Part shown: positions 1-8,282 of the stretch, piece after piece | How the letters are laid out: every line of letters starts with the position of its first letter | Position numbering within the stretch: position 1 is the first letter of the stretch | Origin: Actinomycetospora soli | GTDB lineage: Bacteria; Actinomycetota; Actinomycetes; Mycobacteriales; Pseudonocardiaceae | DNA length: 64,000 nt | Direction of reading: 5' to 3' | Assembly: GCF_021026295.1 (NCBI RefSeq) | Contig: NZ_JAJNDA010000019.1 | Span: 1-64,000 of the forward strand | Translations under genes and position numbers: made by a program | Notes under the pieces: model-generated | Database searches by the model: none | Seen by the model: the letters and a program-made list of their open reading frames with translations, nothing else | Told to the model about the DNA's origin: nothing

Positions 1-620
1 GTGATCATCCGTCGGCCCGCCTCGCGGACGGTGAGCCGGGCGCCGCGGTAGTCCTCGGTGACCGGGACGATGCGGCGCACGGCGCGGAGCAGGATGTTCT
101 CCCGGTACTCCTCCTCGTCGTCGTCGTCGTTGCCTTCGAGGCAGACCTTGACCGCGGTGATGACGAGGAAGGCGCCGAAGAGGTAGAAGACCCAGGAGAA
201 GCGTTCGATGACGGCGGCGCCGGCGAGGATGAATCCGCCGCGCATCACCAGTGCGATGAGGATGCCGACCAGCAGGACCCGGTGTTGGAAGGCCTTGGGC
301 ACCGCGAACGCGGTCATGATCAGCAGGAACACGAACAGGTTGTCCACCGACAGCGAGTACTCGGTGACGTAACCCGCGATGAATGCCGTCGCCTTCGGCT
401 GACCGCCGAACACGAGCACACCGGCCGCGAAGAGCACCGCGAGGCCGACGTAGATCGCCACCCCGCGGCCGGCCTGGCGCATGGTGACCTCGGCGGGCTT
501 ACGGCCCGCCCACAGGTCGATCGCGAAGATCACCGCCAACCCGGCGATCGTGAGAGCCCACACCCAGAACGGCTCACCCTCGGTGGCCACGACGGGCCCC
601 GGCACAGCAGACAGCAACAC
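1..620 (-). CDS. TerC-family integral membrane protein (3' end beyond window)
   Basis: Reading leftward from a GTG at 620, the frame stays open to the window edge (about 206 codons), so the C-terminus is missing. The start is fixed by GGAGG 6 bases upstream. The translation begins VLLSAVPGPVVATEG and contains several hydrophobic segments, including FAIDLWAGRKPAEV and the family-typical VTEYSLSVDNLFVF, followed by the acidic cytoplasmic stretch EGNDDDDEEEY. TerC/Alx proteins are inner-membrane proteins implicated in manganese export or in loading Mn2+ onto secreted enzymes. The riboswitch immediately upstream supports a manganese role here rather than tellurite resistance. The family is certain; the exact substrate is inferred. 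Confidence 0.9.
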   Translation of the reverse strand, partial: MLLSAVPGPVVATEGEPFWVWALTIAGLAVIFAIDLWAGRKPAEVTMRQAGRGVAIYVGLAVLFAAGVLVFGGQPKATAFIAGYVTEYSLSVDNLFVFLLIMTAFAVPKAFQHRVLLVGILIALVMRGGFILAGAAVIERFSWVFYLFGAFLVITAVKVCLEGNDDDDEEEYRENILLRAVRRIVPVTEDYRGARLTVREAGRRMI

Positions 621-625
621 GGAAT

Positions 626-767
626 CCTCCGGTGGGAAGGTCGGCACCACACCGGAGGTCTCTCCCGCGCGCGACCCGACACGGGTCGGCGCACCGTGCG
701 CCCCGGACATCTTCCGGCTGTCGTGCTGACGAGGCGCTCGCAGGCGTTCCGGGGATACTCCCCTCCG
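626..767 (-). promoter_or_regulatory. yybP-ykoY manganese riboswitch controlling the TerC gene
   Basis: On the minus strand the leader carries both conserved cores of the yybP-ykoY aptamer: GGGGAGTA (763-756) and GGGAGAGACCTCCG (666-653). They are closed by a P1 helix, CGGAGG (767-762) pairing with CCTCCG (658-653). The 3' strand of P1, CCTCCGGTG (658-650), is also the exact complement of CACCGGAGG (634-626), which contains the TerC Shine-Dalgarno. Two exclusive pairings follow: with Mn2+ P1 forms and the ribosome site is free; without it the site is paired. This indicates a translational ON switch. Recognition rests on motif and pairing by eye. Confidence 0.88.
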
Positions 768-883
768 CCGCGGACTATTCCATTACCGATCCTCAGCAAA
801 CACCCGGGGTGTCGCTCACTTCACTCGGTGGCGCGCAACCCCGCCGCCGCACGCCGACAACACCGCGGGCACCTAGGGTTCCG

Positions 884-3784
884 GTGGTGATCCGCCTGTT
901 CGTGCTGCCCCTGGTCGTGCTGCTGGGGGTGCTCCTCGCCGCGCCGGCCCTGGCGGCGCCCGCGCAGACGCCGACCGACGACGGGGCCGGCACCGTCCGC
1001 ACCGAGGACCTGCGGATCGACGTCCGCGACGGCCCGGCCCGCGACCAGCCCCAGTCCCTCGACGCGACCCTGTACCTGCCGGCCCGCACGCCGGCGCCCG
1101 CGATGCTGCTCGCCCACGGTTTCGGGGCGGACAAGCGGTCGGTGGCCGGGGAGGCGCGCAGCCTCGCCGCCCGGGGCTACGTGGTCCTGGCGTGGTCGGC
1201 GCGGGGGTTCGGGCAGAGCACCGGGCAGATCGCGCTGAACAACCCCGACTACGAGGTCGCGGACGCCTCGCAGCTCATCGACTGGCTCGCCGCGCGGCCC
1301 GAGGTGACGAAGGACGGCCCCGGGGATCCTCGGGTCGGCGTCATGGGCGGCTCCTACGGCGGCGCCCTCGCACTGCTGCTGGCCGCCGACGACCGCCGCG
1401 TCGACGTCACCGTGCCGATGATCACCTGGAACGACCTCGGGCAGGCCCTGTTCCCGAACAACGCCGCCACCGGGCCGCTCGCCACCACGCCCGCGGTGGG
1501 GGCGGACGCGCCGGACGGGGTGTTCAAGCGGTCGTGGGCGTCGCTGTTCTTCGGCATCGGCACGCGGACCGGGTCCGGGCAGGCCCCGGACGTCTGCGGC
1601 CGTTTCCTCCCCGAGGTCTGCGCCGGCTACGTCGAGGCGGTCCGCACGGGACGCGAGCCGGCCGCGCTCGCGACCTACCTGCAGCGCTCCTCCCCCGCCT
1701 CGGTCGCGAACCGCATCCAGGCGCCGACGCTGCTGGTGCAGGGCGAGAACGACACCCTCTTCGGCCTCGACCAGGCCGACGCCAACGCCCGCGCCATCGC
1801 CTCGGGCGGCGGGACCGTCGCCGTGGCCTGGTTCAACGGCGGTCACGACGGCGGGTCCCCGGACTCCCGCACGAACGCGCGGATCTCGGCGTGGCTCGAC
1901 CACTGGCTGCTCCGCGCCGGCTCGGCGCCCCCGGCGGACTTCACCTACGTCCTGCCCTCCGGGGTGCGCAGCCGCTCGGCGCCCACCCAGCGCACCGTGA
2001 CCGCGCCGGCCTATCCGCAGGTCGCGCCGCGGACCGGTCTCGCGCTCACCGGTGACGAGCAGGCCGTCGTCGCGCCCGCGGGTGGCGTGCCCGGGTCGAT
2101 CTCCTCGATCCCGGGGTTGTCCGCGCTCGCCGGCGGCGCGGCGGGCGGCTCCGGGGGCGGGGACGACGGGGACGACGAGGACGACGGCGGCTCGGGTGGC
2201 TCGGGCGGTTCCGGGGGCTCCGGCGGCGGTGCCGGCGGCGGCGGTGGCGCGAGCGCCCTGCTGGGCCGGCTCGCGGCCGACCTCCCCGGCCAGGCCGCGA
2301 CGTTCCGCACCGCCCCGCTGGCCGACCGGACCATCGTCTCCGGCTCACCGCAGGTGCGGATCGCGGTGACGACGACGGGGTCGGCGGCGCCGGGCGCGCC
2401 GGCGCCCTCCTCCGGGCCGGTGCTCTTCGGCAAGGTCTACGACGTCGCGCCCGGTCAGAACGGTGCCCCGGACACCCGCAGCCTGCTGGGGAACGCGGTG
2501 GCGCCCCTGCGACTGCCCGCCCAGGGTGGCACGCGGACGGTGACGGTGACGCTGCCCGCCGTCGCGGCGACGGTGCAGGCGGGGCACCGCCTCGAGGTGG
2601 CGATCGCGACCACCGACCAGGGCTTCGCCTCCCCCGCCGACCCGGCCGTGTACCGGATCGCGCTGGCCGACCCGACGTTGTCCGTCCCCGAGGTGCCCGG
2701 CGAGCAGACCGGCGGCTCGACCGTCCCGGCCGGGCCGCTGGTGGCGATCGGGATCCTCCTGCTCGGGGTCGTGGCCGCGGTGGTGGTCGGGCGGGTCGTG
2801 GCGGCCCGCCGCCGTCGCCGGGACCTGGAGCCCGGCGGTGACCTCGCGGTCGACCCGGAGCTCGTGGACGTCCCGCTGGTCGTCCGGAACCTCGCGAAGC
2901 AGTACCGCAACGGGTTCACGGCGGTGCGCGACGTGTCGTTCCGGGTGGAGCGCGGCCAGGTCCTCGGACTCCTCGGCCCGAACGGCGCCGGCAAGACGAC
3001 GACGCTGCGGATGCTCATGGGGCTGCTCCGCCCGACGGCGGGTGAGCTGCGGGTCTTCGGGGTCCGGGTGACGCCGGGCGCGCCGGTGCTGGGCCGCATC
3101 GGGTCGTTCGTCGAGGGACCGGGGTTCCTGCCGCACCTGTCGGGCCGGGCGAACCTGGAGCTGTACTGGGCGGCGACGGGGCGGCCGATCGGCGAGGCGC
3201 GGATGGACGAGGCCCTGGAGATCGCGGGGCTCGGCACCGCGGTGGACCGCGTCGTGCGGACCTACTCGCAGGGCATGCGCCAGCGCCTCGCGATCGCCCA
3301 GGCCATGCTCGGGCTGCCCGACCTCCTCGTCCTCGACGAGCCCACCAACGGGCTCGACCCGCCCCAGATCCACGCGATGCGCGAGGTGCTGAAGCAGTAC
3401 GCGAGCGAGGGCCACCGGACGGTGCTGGTCTCGTCCCACCTGCTGGCGGAGGTCGAGCAGACCTGCGACCACGTCGTCGTGATGCACCGCGGCGAGGTCG
3501 TGGCCGCGGGCGAGGTCGCCGAGCTCGTGGCGGGCGGCCAGGTGGCCGTCGCGGTCGCGGGCGACCGGGACCGCGCCGTGGTCGCGCTGCGCGACGCCGG
3601 GTTCGCCGCCGAGGCCGACCCCGAACGGGAGGACGTGGTGATCGCCGAGAGCGGGAGCACCGAGACCGAGCGGGCCGCCGTCGTGCGGGTGCTCGTGGAG
3701 GCGGGCGTCGACGTCGTCGGGGTGGGCCCGCGGCGGCGGCTCGAGGACGCGTTCCTCGCGCTGATCGGGGAGGAGAGCCGATGA
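884..3784 (+). CDS. Secreted alpha/beta hydrolase (CocE/X-Pro peptidase-like) fused through one membrane helix to an ABC ATPase
   Basis: About 966 aa from GTG 884 (GTG 887 is also possible); the open frame runs further upstream but into the riboswitch. Order: a signal-peptide-like N-terminus (IRLFVLPLVVLLGVLL, cleavage near ALAAP); an alpha/beta hydrolase with nucleophile elbow GGSYGG at residues 155-160; a Gly/Asp-rich linker around 415-460; a beta-rich domain like the C-terminal part of X-Pro dipeptidyl peptidases/CocE; one membrane helix near 613-638 followed by RRRRR; then a cytoplasmic ABC ATPase with Walker [10 protein letters not shown] (about 698), signature YSQGMRQR (about 793) and Walker B LLVLDEPTNGLD (about 810). 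The next gene overlaps by 4 bases and encodes the matching permease. The hydrolase substrate and transported compound are unknown. Confidence 0.85.
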   Translation: MVIRLFVLPLVVLLGVLLAAPALAAPAQTPTDDGAGTVRTEDLRIDVRDGPARDQPQSLDATLYLPARTPAPAMLLAHGFGADKRSVAGEARSLAARGYVVLAWSARGFGQSTGQIALNNPDYEVADASQLIDWLAARPEVTKDGPGDPRVGVMGGSYGGALALLLAADDRRVDVTVPMITWNDLGQALFPNNAATGPLATTPAVGADAPDGVFKRSWASLFFGIGTRTGSGQAPDVCGRFLPEVCAGYVEAVRTGREPAALATYLQRSSPASVANRIQAPTLLVQGENDTLFGLDQADANARAIASGGGTVAVAWFNGGHDGGSPDSRTNARISAWLDHWLLRAGSAPPADFTYVLPSGVRSRSAPTQRTVTAPAYPQVAPRTGLALTGDEQAVVAPAGGVPGSISSIPGLSALAGGAAGGSGGGDDGDDEDDGGSGGSGGSGGSGGGAGGGGGASALLGRLAADLPGQAATFRTAPLADRTIVSGSPQVRIAVTTTGSAAPGAPAPSSGPVLFGKVYDVAPGQNGAPDTRSLLGNAVAPLRLPAQGGTRTVTVTLPAVAATVQAGHRLEVAIATTDQGFASPADPAVYRIALADPTLSVPEVPGEQTGGSTVPAGPLVAIGILLLGVVAAVVVGRVVAARRRRRDLEPGGDLAVDPELVDVPLVVRNLAKQYRNGFTAVRDVSFRVERGQVLGLLGPNGAGKTTTLRMLMGLLRPTAGELRVFGVRVTPGAPVLGRIGSFVEGPGFLPHLSGRANLELYWAATGRPIGEARMDEALEIAGLGTAVDRVVRTYSQGMRQRLAIAQAMLGLPDLLVLDEPTNGLDPPQIHAMREVLKQYASEGHRTVLVSSHLLAEVEQTCDHVVVMHRGEVVAAGEVAELVAGGQVAVAVAGDRDRAVVALRDAGFAAEADPEREDVVIAESGSTETERAAVVRVLVEAGVDVVGVGPRRRLEDAFLALIGEESR

Positions 3785-4644
3785 CCTCGGAGCTGGCGGA
3801 CCACCGGCTGGGGCCGCGCGAGGCCTCGTCGGGACGGACCCTGCCCGTCCGCATCGAGCTGCTCCGGCAGCTCCGCCGCCGACGCACCCAGATCACCCTG
3901 GGACTGTTCGCGCTGCTCCCGGTGATCCTCTGGATCGCGTTCTCGGTGGGCGACGACTCGTCCGGCCAGGCCGGGTTGTCGCTCACCGACCTGGCGCAGA
4001 CCTCGGGGCCCAACTTCGTGGTATTCGCGTTGTTCTCGTCGGCGAGCTTCCTGTTCGTCGTCGTCGTGGCGCTGTTCTTCGGGGACACCGTGGCGAGCGA
4101 GGCGTCGTGGTCGTCGCTGCGCTACCTGCTCGCGGTGCCGGTGCCGCGGGTGCGGCTGCTGCGGCAGAAGGTGATCGTCGCCGGGCTGCTGTCGATCACC
4201 GTGATCGCGGTCCTGCCGCTGGTGGCGCTCGCGCTGGGGACGCTGGTCTACGGCGACGGGGCGCTCGCGTCGCCGACCGGGGAGACGCTCGCGTACGGCA
4301 CCGGGGTGCTCCGGCTGCTCCTGGCCACCGTGTACATCGCGCTGCAGCTCACCTGGGTCGCCGGGGTGGCGACGCTGCTGTCGGTGGCCACGGACGCGCC
4401 GCTCGGGGCGGTCGGCGGGGCGGTGCTCGTGTCGATCCTGTCGCAGATCCTCGACACCGTGGACGCGCTCGGGTCGATCCGGAACGTCCTGCCGACGCAC
4501 TACGCGTTCGCGTGGACCGACCTGCTCACCGCGGACGTCGACGGCACCGAGATGGCGCAGGGCGTCCTCGCCGCGTTCGTGTGGGCGACGGCGTTCGGCG
4601 CCACCGCGGTCTGGTGGTTCCGGCGCAAGGACATCACCAGCTGA
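3781..4644 (+). CDS. ABC-2 type transporter permease
   Basis: 287 aa beginning at an ATG that overlaps the preceding stop (ATGA), so it is translationally coupled to the hydrolase-ATPase fusion. After a hydrophilic N-terminus (PVRIELLRQLRRRRTQITLGLFALLPVI) it shows about six hydrophobic segments, including VVFALFSSASFLFVVVVALFFGDTVASEASWSSLRYLLAVPVPRVRLL split by the typical ABC-2 coupling region, and ends WWFRRKDITS. This is the standard layout of ABC-2 exporter permeases (NatB/CcmB-like) acting with one ATPase. The substrate is not predictable. A strong hairpin follows directly. Confidence 0.85.
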   Translation: MTSELADHRLGPREASSGRTLPVRIELLRQLRRRRTQITLGLFALLPVILWIAFSVGDDSSGQAGLSLTDLAQTSGPNFVVFALFSSASFLFVVVVALFFGDTVASEASWSSLRYLLAVPVPRVRLLRQKVIVAGLLSITVIAVLPLVALALGTLVYGDGALASPTGETLAYGTGVLRLLLATVYIALQLTWVAGVATLLSVATDAPLGAVGGAVLVSILSQILDTVDALGSIRNVLPTHYAFAWTDLLTADVDGTEMAQGVLAAFVWATAFGATAVWWFRRKDITS

Positions 4645-4657
4645 CGACGGGGCGGGC

Positions 4658-4688
4658 CCGCCGCCGCGGCACTCAGCCGCGGCGGCGG
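4658..4688. terminator. Hairpin between convergent genes, candidate bidirectional terminator
   Basis: A perfect 13-bp inverted repeat, CCGCCGCCGCGGC (4658-4670) and GCCGCGGCGGCGG (4676-4688), with loop ACTCA. It lies between the plus-strand permease (ends 4644) and the minus-strand gene ending at 4673. Its loop contains the stop codon of the latter, and its right arm encodes that protein's last Arg residues. No U-run follows on either strand, as is usual for high-GC actinobacterial hairpins. Confidence 0.55.
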
Positions 4689-5833
4689 AGACCGTGGAAC
4701 AGGCGCCGCGCGACCCTCGGCTCGTCGGGCTGGGCCTCCGGGGCCTCCAGGGCCTCCAGGGCCTCCGAGGCCTCCGCCACCGGAGCCGCCTCGGCCTCGA
4801 CGCCGACCGTGTCGTCGACGGCGCGCTCCTCGACCGGCGCGGACGCGGCCGCCGCCGGGACGGCCGACGCGGGGACGGCGGGCCCAGGTGCGGCGGGGTC
4901 GGGGGCGTAGACGATCGGCGCCGGCATCGGTGCCGGTTCCTCGAAGCTGCCGTCGTCCGGGACCGGGGCGGGCGGGGCCGCCACGACCATGACCGGCGCG
5001 AACGAGCTGCGTCGACCGGGCTCCGGGGTCGGCGCGACGGCCGGCGCGGCAGCGGCCGCGGGAGTCGGCGCGGCAGCGGCCACGGGAGCCGGCGCGGGCG
5101 TCGGTTCGAGGCGGGGCGACGCGGCCGGGGACGCCAGTTCGACGGTCGTCGCCGGCTCCGGGATCGCGGTCTCGGTGGTCACCGGGACGTCCGGGGCCTC
5201 CACGGCCGGCGCCACGTCCGGGGGCCGAGGAACGACCGCCGGCGGCGGGGCCGTGCGCGCGGTGAGCGTGACGTGGGCCCGCGGCGGGGGCGGAGGCGGG
5301 GCGACGGGCCGCACCACGGTCGGCGTGCGGGCCGGCGGCGGGGGCACGATCCGCTGGGCGGGCACGACGGGCCCGGCCTCGGGGTGCGTCGGGGCCGGCC
5401 GGTCCGGCGCGGCGCGCGGGACCGGGATCCGGGGCAGCCCGGCGGGGTGGTCCAGCCCGGCGAGAGCGGCCCGCGACCACGCCAGGCTCCCCTGGGCGCG
5501 GTCGACGCGCAGGCCCACCCACACCGACTCGGGGTGGCCCGGGCCCGCCAGGACGAGCCGTGAGAGGTGGATCGCCGACGGGGTGGTCGAGACGACGTCC
5601 TCGAGTTCGCGGCGCCCGGACCGGTCGGCGGCCGCGCGGGCCCGCTCCAGGAGCGCGTCGGCCGATCCCGCCGGGCCGCCCCACTCCCCCAGGACCCGCT
5701 GCCCCGACACGTCCACCACGGCGACGTGCTCCACGCCGGGGAGCCCGGTGAGCGCCTCGACGTAGGGGTGGACCGGACCGGCCTCGTCCTGCCTCGCGGC
5801 GTCGCCCTCGGCCGATGTCGCCTGTGCCACCAC
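4673..5833 (-). CDS. Roadblock/LC7-like N-terminal domain with long Pro/Ala-rich tail
   Basis: 386 aa from GTG 5833 (GTG 5830 possible), preceded by GAGG. The first ~110 residues (HPYVEALTGLPGVEHVAVVD..., then ...HLSRLVLAGPGHPESVWVGL) resemble the roadblock/LC7 (MglB-like) fold that pairs with small GTPases, although the match is only by eye. The rest is low complexity: runs of prolines (PPPPPPRAH), Ala/Pro repeats, and a near-tandem EALEALEAPEA close to the end encoded by repeated GGCCTCCAG units. No membrane segment is visible. No MglA-like GTPase lies next to it, so a partner is not evident. Confidence 0.55.
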   Translation of the reverse strand: MVAQATSAEGDAARQDEAGPVHPYVEALTGLPGVEHVAVVDVSGQRVLGEWGGPAGSADALLERARAAADRSGRRELEDVVSTTPSAIHLSRLVLAGPGHPESVWVGLRVDRAQGSLAWSRAALAGLDHPAGLPRIPVPRAAPDRPAPTHPEAGPVVPAQRIVPPPPARTPTVVRPVAPPPPPPRAHVTLTARTAPPPAVVPRPPDVAPAVEAPDVPVTTETAIPEPATTVELASPAASPRLEPTPAPAPVAAAAPTPAAAAAPAVAPTPEPGRRSSFAPVMVVAAPPAPVPDDGSFEEPAPMPAPIVYAPDPAAPGPAVPASAVPAAAASAPVEERAVDDTVGVEAEAAPVAEASEALEALEAPEAQPDEPRVARRLFHGLRRRG

Positions 5834-5931
5834 GCGCTACCTCGCCGCCCTCGGAGTGTTCCGCACCTGCCGAGTGAATCATCGCGCGCCGGGGCCCCGG
5901 CGTGACAGGGCTGCGGGACGTGAGTCGTGCG

Positions 5932-7050
5932 CTACGCCCGTTCGCCGACGTACGTGCCGGTGACGCGGAACCGCAGCCCGGGCTCCGCGTACTGCTCGAG
6001 GGCGTGGGCGATCCAGCCCACGGTGCGGGCGACGGCGAAGATCGCCTCGCCGGCGTCGGGGCGCATCCCGTGGGCGTGCATGATCGCGGCGAGACCGAGG
6101 TCGACGTTGGGGAAGAGGCCGGGACGGTTCGCGACCTGGGCCGCGAGCGCGGCCACGAGGTCGGCCTCGCGGGTCCCGGCGATCGTCTCCAGCAGCACCG
6201 CCGTCCGCGGGTCCCGCTCCCGGTAGATCGTGTGCCCGAACCCGGGGAGCCGCTCCCCCGCGCGGAGCCGGTCGGCCACGGCGCGGGCGGGGTCGTCGAG
6301 CGCCTCGGCGAGGAAGCGGTACGCGGCGGTCGAGGCGGTCCCGTGCACGGGACCGTCCAACGCCCCGAGCCCGGCCGACACGACGGCGTACGGGTGCGCC
6401 CGGGTGCTCGCCGCGACCCGCGCGGCCAGCGTCGACGCGGCGAGGCCGTGGTCGACGAGCACCACGAGGGCGGTCCGGAGCACGTCCGGCGCCTCCGGAC
6501 GGTCGGACAGCGCCGGCCAGAGCCCGCCCAGGGCCGCCGTCATGCCGCGCCAGCACCGCAGGCCGCTCGCGGCGGCGGCGTCGAGGTCGAAACGCCACGG
6601 GTCGCTCGGCGCGAGGGCGGCCACGGCGAGGCGCAGCCGGTCGACCGGTCGGGGGTCGCCGGGCATCCCCGCCACGAGGTCGCGGACGGTCGCGACGACG
6701 GCCTCGTCGGGATCGGCCCCGGGCAGCGGCGCGTCGAGCGACCCGAGCCAGAGCAGCGCGGCGACGCGGTCCGGGGTCTCGGTGCGTGCGAGGTCGACGA
6801 GGCGGTGGCCGCGGACGATCACGTCGTCGGGCTCGACGAGCGTGAGCCGGGTGGTGATCGTCTCCGCCACACCCGTCGGGCGGCGGCCCCGGCCCGCGAC
6901 CAGGGCGTCCACCTCGTCGGCGTCGAAGGTGCTCGGCCGCCCGCCGGTGCCGCGCTGCGAGGTGAGGAGCCCGCGGCTGACGTAGGCGTAGAGCGTCTCG
7001 GGCTTGACCCCGAGCCGGGCGGCGGCCTCGGTGGTCGTCAACGTCCGCAC
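5932..7050 (-). CDS. Citrate synthase-family protein with N-terminal MerR/excisionase-type HTH
   Basis: 372 aa. Residues 1-50 (TLTTTEAAARLGVKPETLYAYVSRGLL) form a helix-turn-helix of the MerR/excisionase kind. The remainder is a citrate/2-methylcitrate synthase fold with the usual active-site stretches DHGLAASTLAARV and GFGHTIYRERDPR. It is transcribed away from a second citrate-synthase-family gene starting at 7106, with only 55 bases between them. The arrangement suggests an enzyme that also binds DNA at this shared promoter, perhaps sensing its own substrate. Whether it is catalytically active as a synthase is untested. Confidence 0.85.
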   Translation of the reverse strand: MRTLTTTEAAARLGVKPETLYAYVSRGLLTSQRGTGGRPSTFDADEVDALVAGRGRRPTGVAETITTRLTLVEPDDVIVRGHRLVDLARTETPDRVAALLWLGSLDAPLPGADPDEAVVATVRDLVAGMPGDPRPVDRLRLAVAALAPSDPWRFDLDAAAASGLRCWRGMTAALGGLWPALSDRPEAPDVLRTALVVLVDHGLAASTLAARVAASTRAHPYAVVSAGLGALDGPVHGTASTAAYRFLAEALDDPARAVADRLRAGERLPGFGHTIYRERDPRTAVLLETIAGTREADLVAALAAQVANRPGLFPNVDLGLAAIMHAHGMRPDAGEAIFAVARTVGWIAHALEQYAEPGLRFRVTGTYVGERA

Positions 7051-7053
7051 GGG

Positions 7054-7083
7054 TTGACGATATCAAGATTGACGACATTGATC
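7054..7083. promoter_or_regulatory. Direct repeats in the divergent citrate-synthase promoter, candidate operator
   Basis: The 55-bp gap between the two divergent genes contains TTGACGATAT at 7054-7063 and TTGACGACAT at 7069-7078, two near-identical copies spaced by 15 bases. The AT content is unusually high for this genome, and a TCAAGATTGA stretch spans the junction of the copies. This is a plausible binding site for the HTH domain encoded by the adjacent gene, and/or promoter elements (TTGACG resembles a -35). Confidence 0.45.
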
Positions 7084-7105
7084 GCCCAGGCGGACCGTCT
7101 CCGGC

Positions 7106-8233
7106 ATGACACCTGCTCTGGATGTGCCGCCCGGACTCCGCGGCGTCGTCGTCGCCGACACCGGGATCGGCGACGTGCTCGGCGCCGAGGGCACCTACCA
7201 CTACCGCGGGCGGTCGGCGGTCGACCTCGCCCGCACGCACTCCTTCGACGAGGCCGCGGCGCTCGTCCTCGACGGGAACCTCCCCGACGACCTGGGTGCA
7301 GGCCTGCGGGCCGAGCTCGCGGTGCACCGGTCGCTCCCGCCGGCCGTCTCCGCGGTGCTGCCGCAGGTCGCGGGCGCGGGCGCCCGGTTCGACGCGCTCG
7401 CCGGTCTGCGCGCCGCGCTCTGCGTCCTCGCCGAGGCCGACGGGTTCGAGCCGACCTGGGGAGCCGCCCCGGCCCGTCGTCGGGACGACGCCCTTCGCGT
7501 GGTCGCGGTGACCCCGACGGTCCTCGCCGCCCTGTGGCGCCGTCGGCAGGGGCTCGACCCCGTGGCGCCGCGCGACGACCTGCACGGTGGCGCGGCGTGG
7601 CTGTGGGCGCTGCACGGCGTGGAGCCGGACCCGGTCCTCGCCGCGGCGGTGGAGCGCTACCTCGTCCTCACCATCGACCACGGCTTCAACGCCTCGACCT
7701 TCACCGCGCGGGTGGCGGCGTCGGCGGGCACGGACGTCGCGTCGGCCGTGGTCGCGGCGGTCGGGACGTTCGTGGGGCCGCTGCACGGGGGTGCCCCGGA
7801 CCGGGCGCTCGAGGCGCTCGACGAGATCGGCACCGCCGACCGCATCGAGCCGTACGTGCGGGCGAAGCTCGCGGCGGGCGACCGCGTCATGGGGTTCGGG
7901 CACGCGGTGTACCGGACGGCCGACCCGCGGGCGGTCATGCTGCGCGAGGTGGCCGAGTCGATCGGCGGGCCGCTCGTCGAGCTGGCCGCCCGGACCCAGG
8001 ACCGCACCGAGGCGCTGCTCGCCGAGCACCGCCCGGGCCGGGAGCTGCGGGTCAACGTGGAGTTCTGGGCGGGCGTGGTGATGTCGCTGGCCGGGATCCC
8101 GCGGGAGATGTTCACCCCGACGTTCGCGGTGAGCCGGGTCGTCGGCTGGTGTGCCCACGTGCTCGAGCAGACCCGGAGCTCCACGATCATCCGGCCGTCG
8201 GCCCGGTATACCGGGTCGACGTCTGCCCGATAG
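7106..8233 (+). CDS. Citrate synthase / 2-methylcitrate synthase family protein
   Basis: 375 aa from ATG 7106. It has the citrate-synthase active-site segments TIDHGFNASTFTARV (His) and VMGFGHAVYRTADPR (His and the downstream Asp region), and ends with the family-typical SSTIIRPSARYTG. It lacks the HTH present on its divergent neighbour. It catalyses, or is derived from, condensation of an acyl-CoA with oxaloacetate. Two short hairpins (CCCGG-TATA-CCGGG near 8204 and TGCCCG-ATAG-CGGGCA at its stop) may weakly terminate transcription before the next small gene. Confidence 0.88.
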   Translation: MTPALDVPPGLRGVVVADTGIGDVLGAEGTYHYRGRSAVDLARTHSFDEAAALVLDGNLPDDLGAGLRAELAVHRSLPPAVSAVLPQVAGAGARFDALAGLRAALCVLAEADGFEPTWGAAPARRRDDALRVVAVTPTVLAALWRRRQGLDPVAPRDDLHGGAAWLWALHGVEPDPVLAAAVERYLVLTIDHGFNASTFTARVAASAGTDVASAVVAAVGTFVGPLHGGAPDRALEALDEIGTADRIEPYVRAKLAAGDRVMGFGHAVYRTADPRAVMLREVAESIGGPLVELAARTQDRTEALLAEHRPGRELRVNVEFWAGVVMSLAGIPREMFTPTFAVSRVVGWCAHVLEQTRSSTIIRPSARYTGSTSAR

Positions 8234-8282
8234 CGGGCAAACTCCTGGCCTGAATCGTCGAAGCCGGGCAGGCTCCTGCCCC

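Noticed and set aside
632..883. Upstream extension of the hydrolase-ABC frame
   Set aside because: The added residues are low-quality and coincide with the riboswitch; the signal peptide begins at GTG 884/887.
2130..2260. Gly/Ser/Asp-rich repeat in the hydrolase-ABC fusion as a frame error
   Set aside because: Frame and codon bias remain consistent on both sides; it is a linker, not a frameshift.
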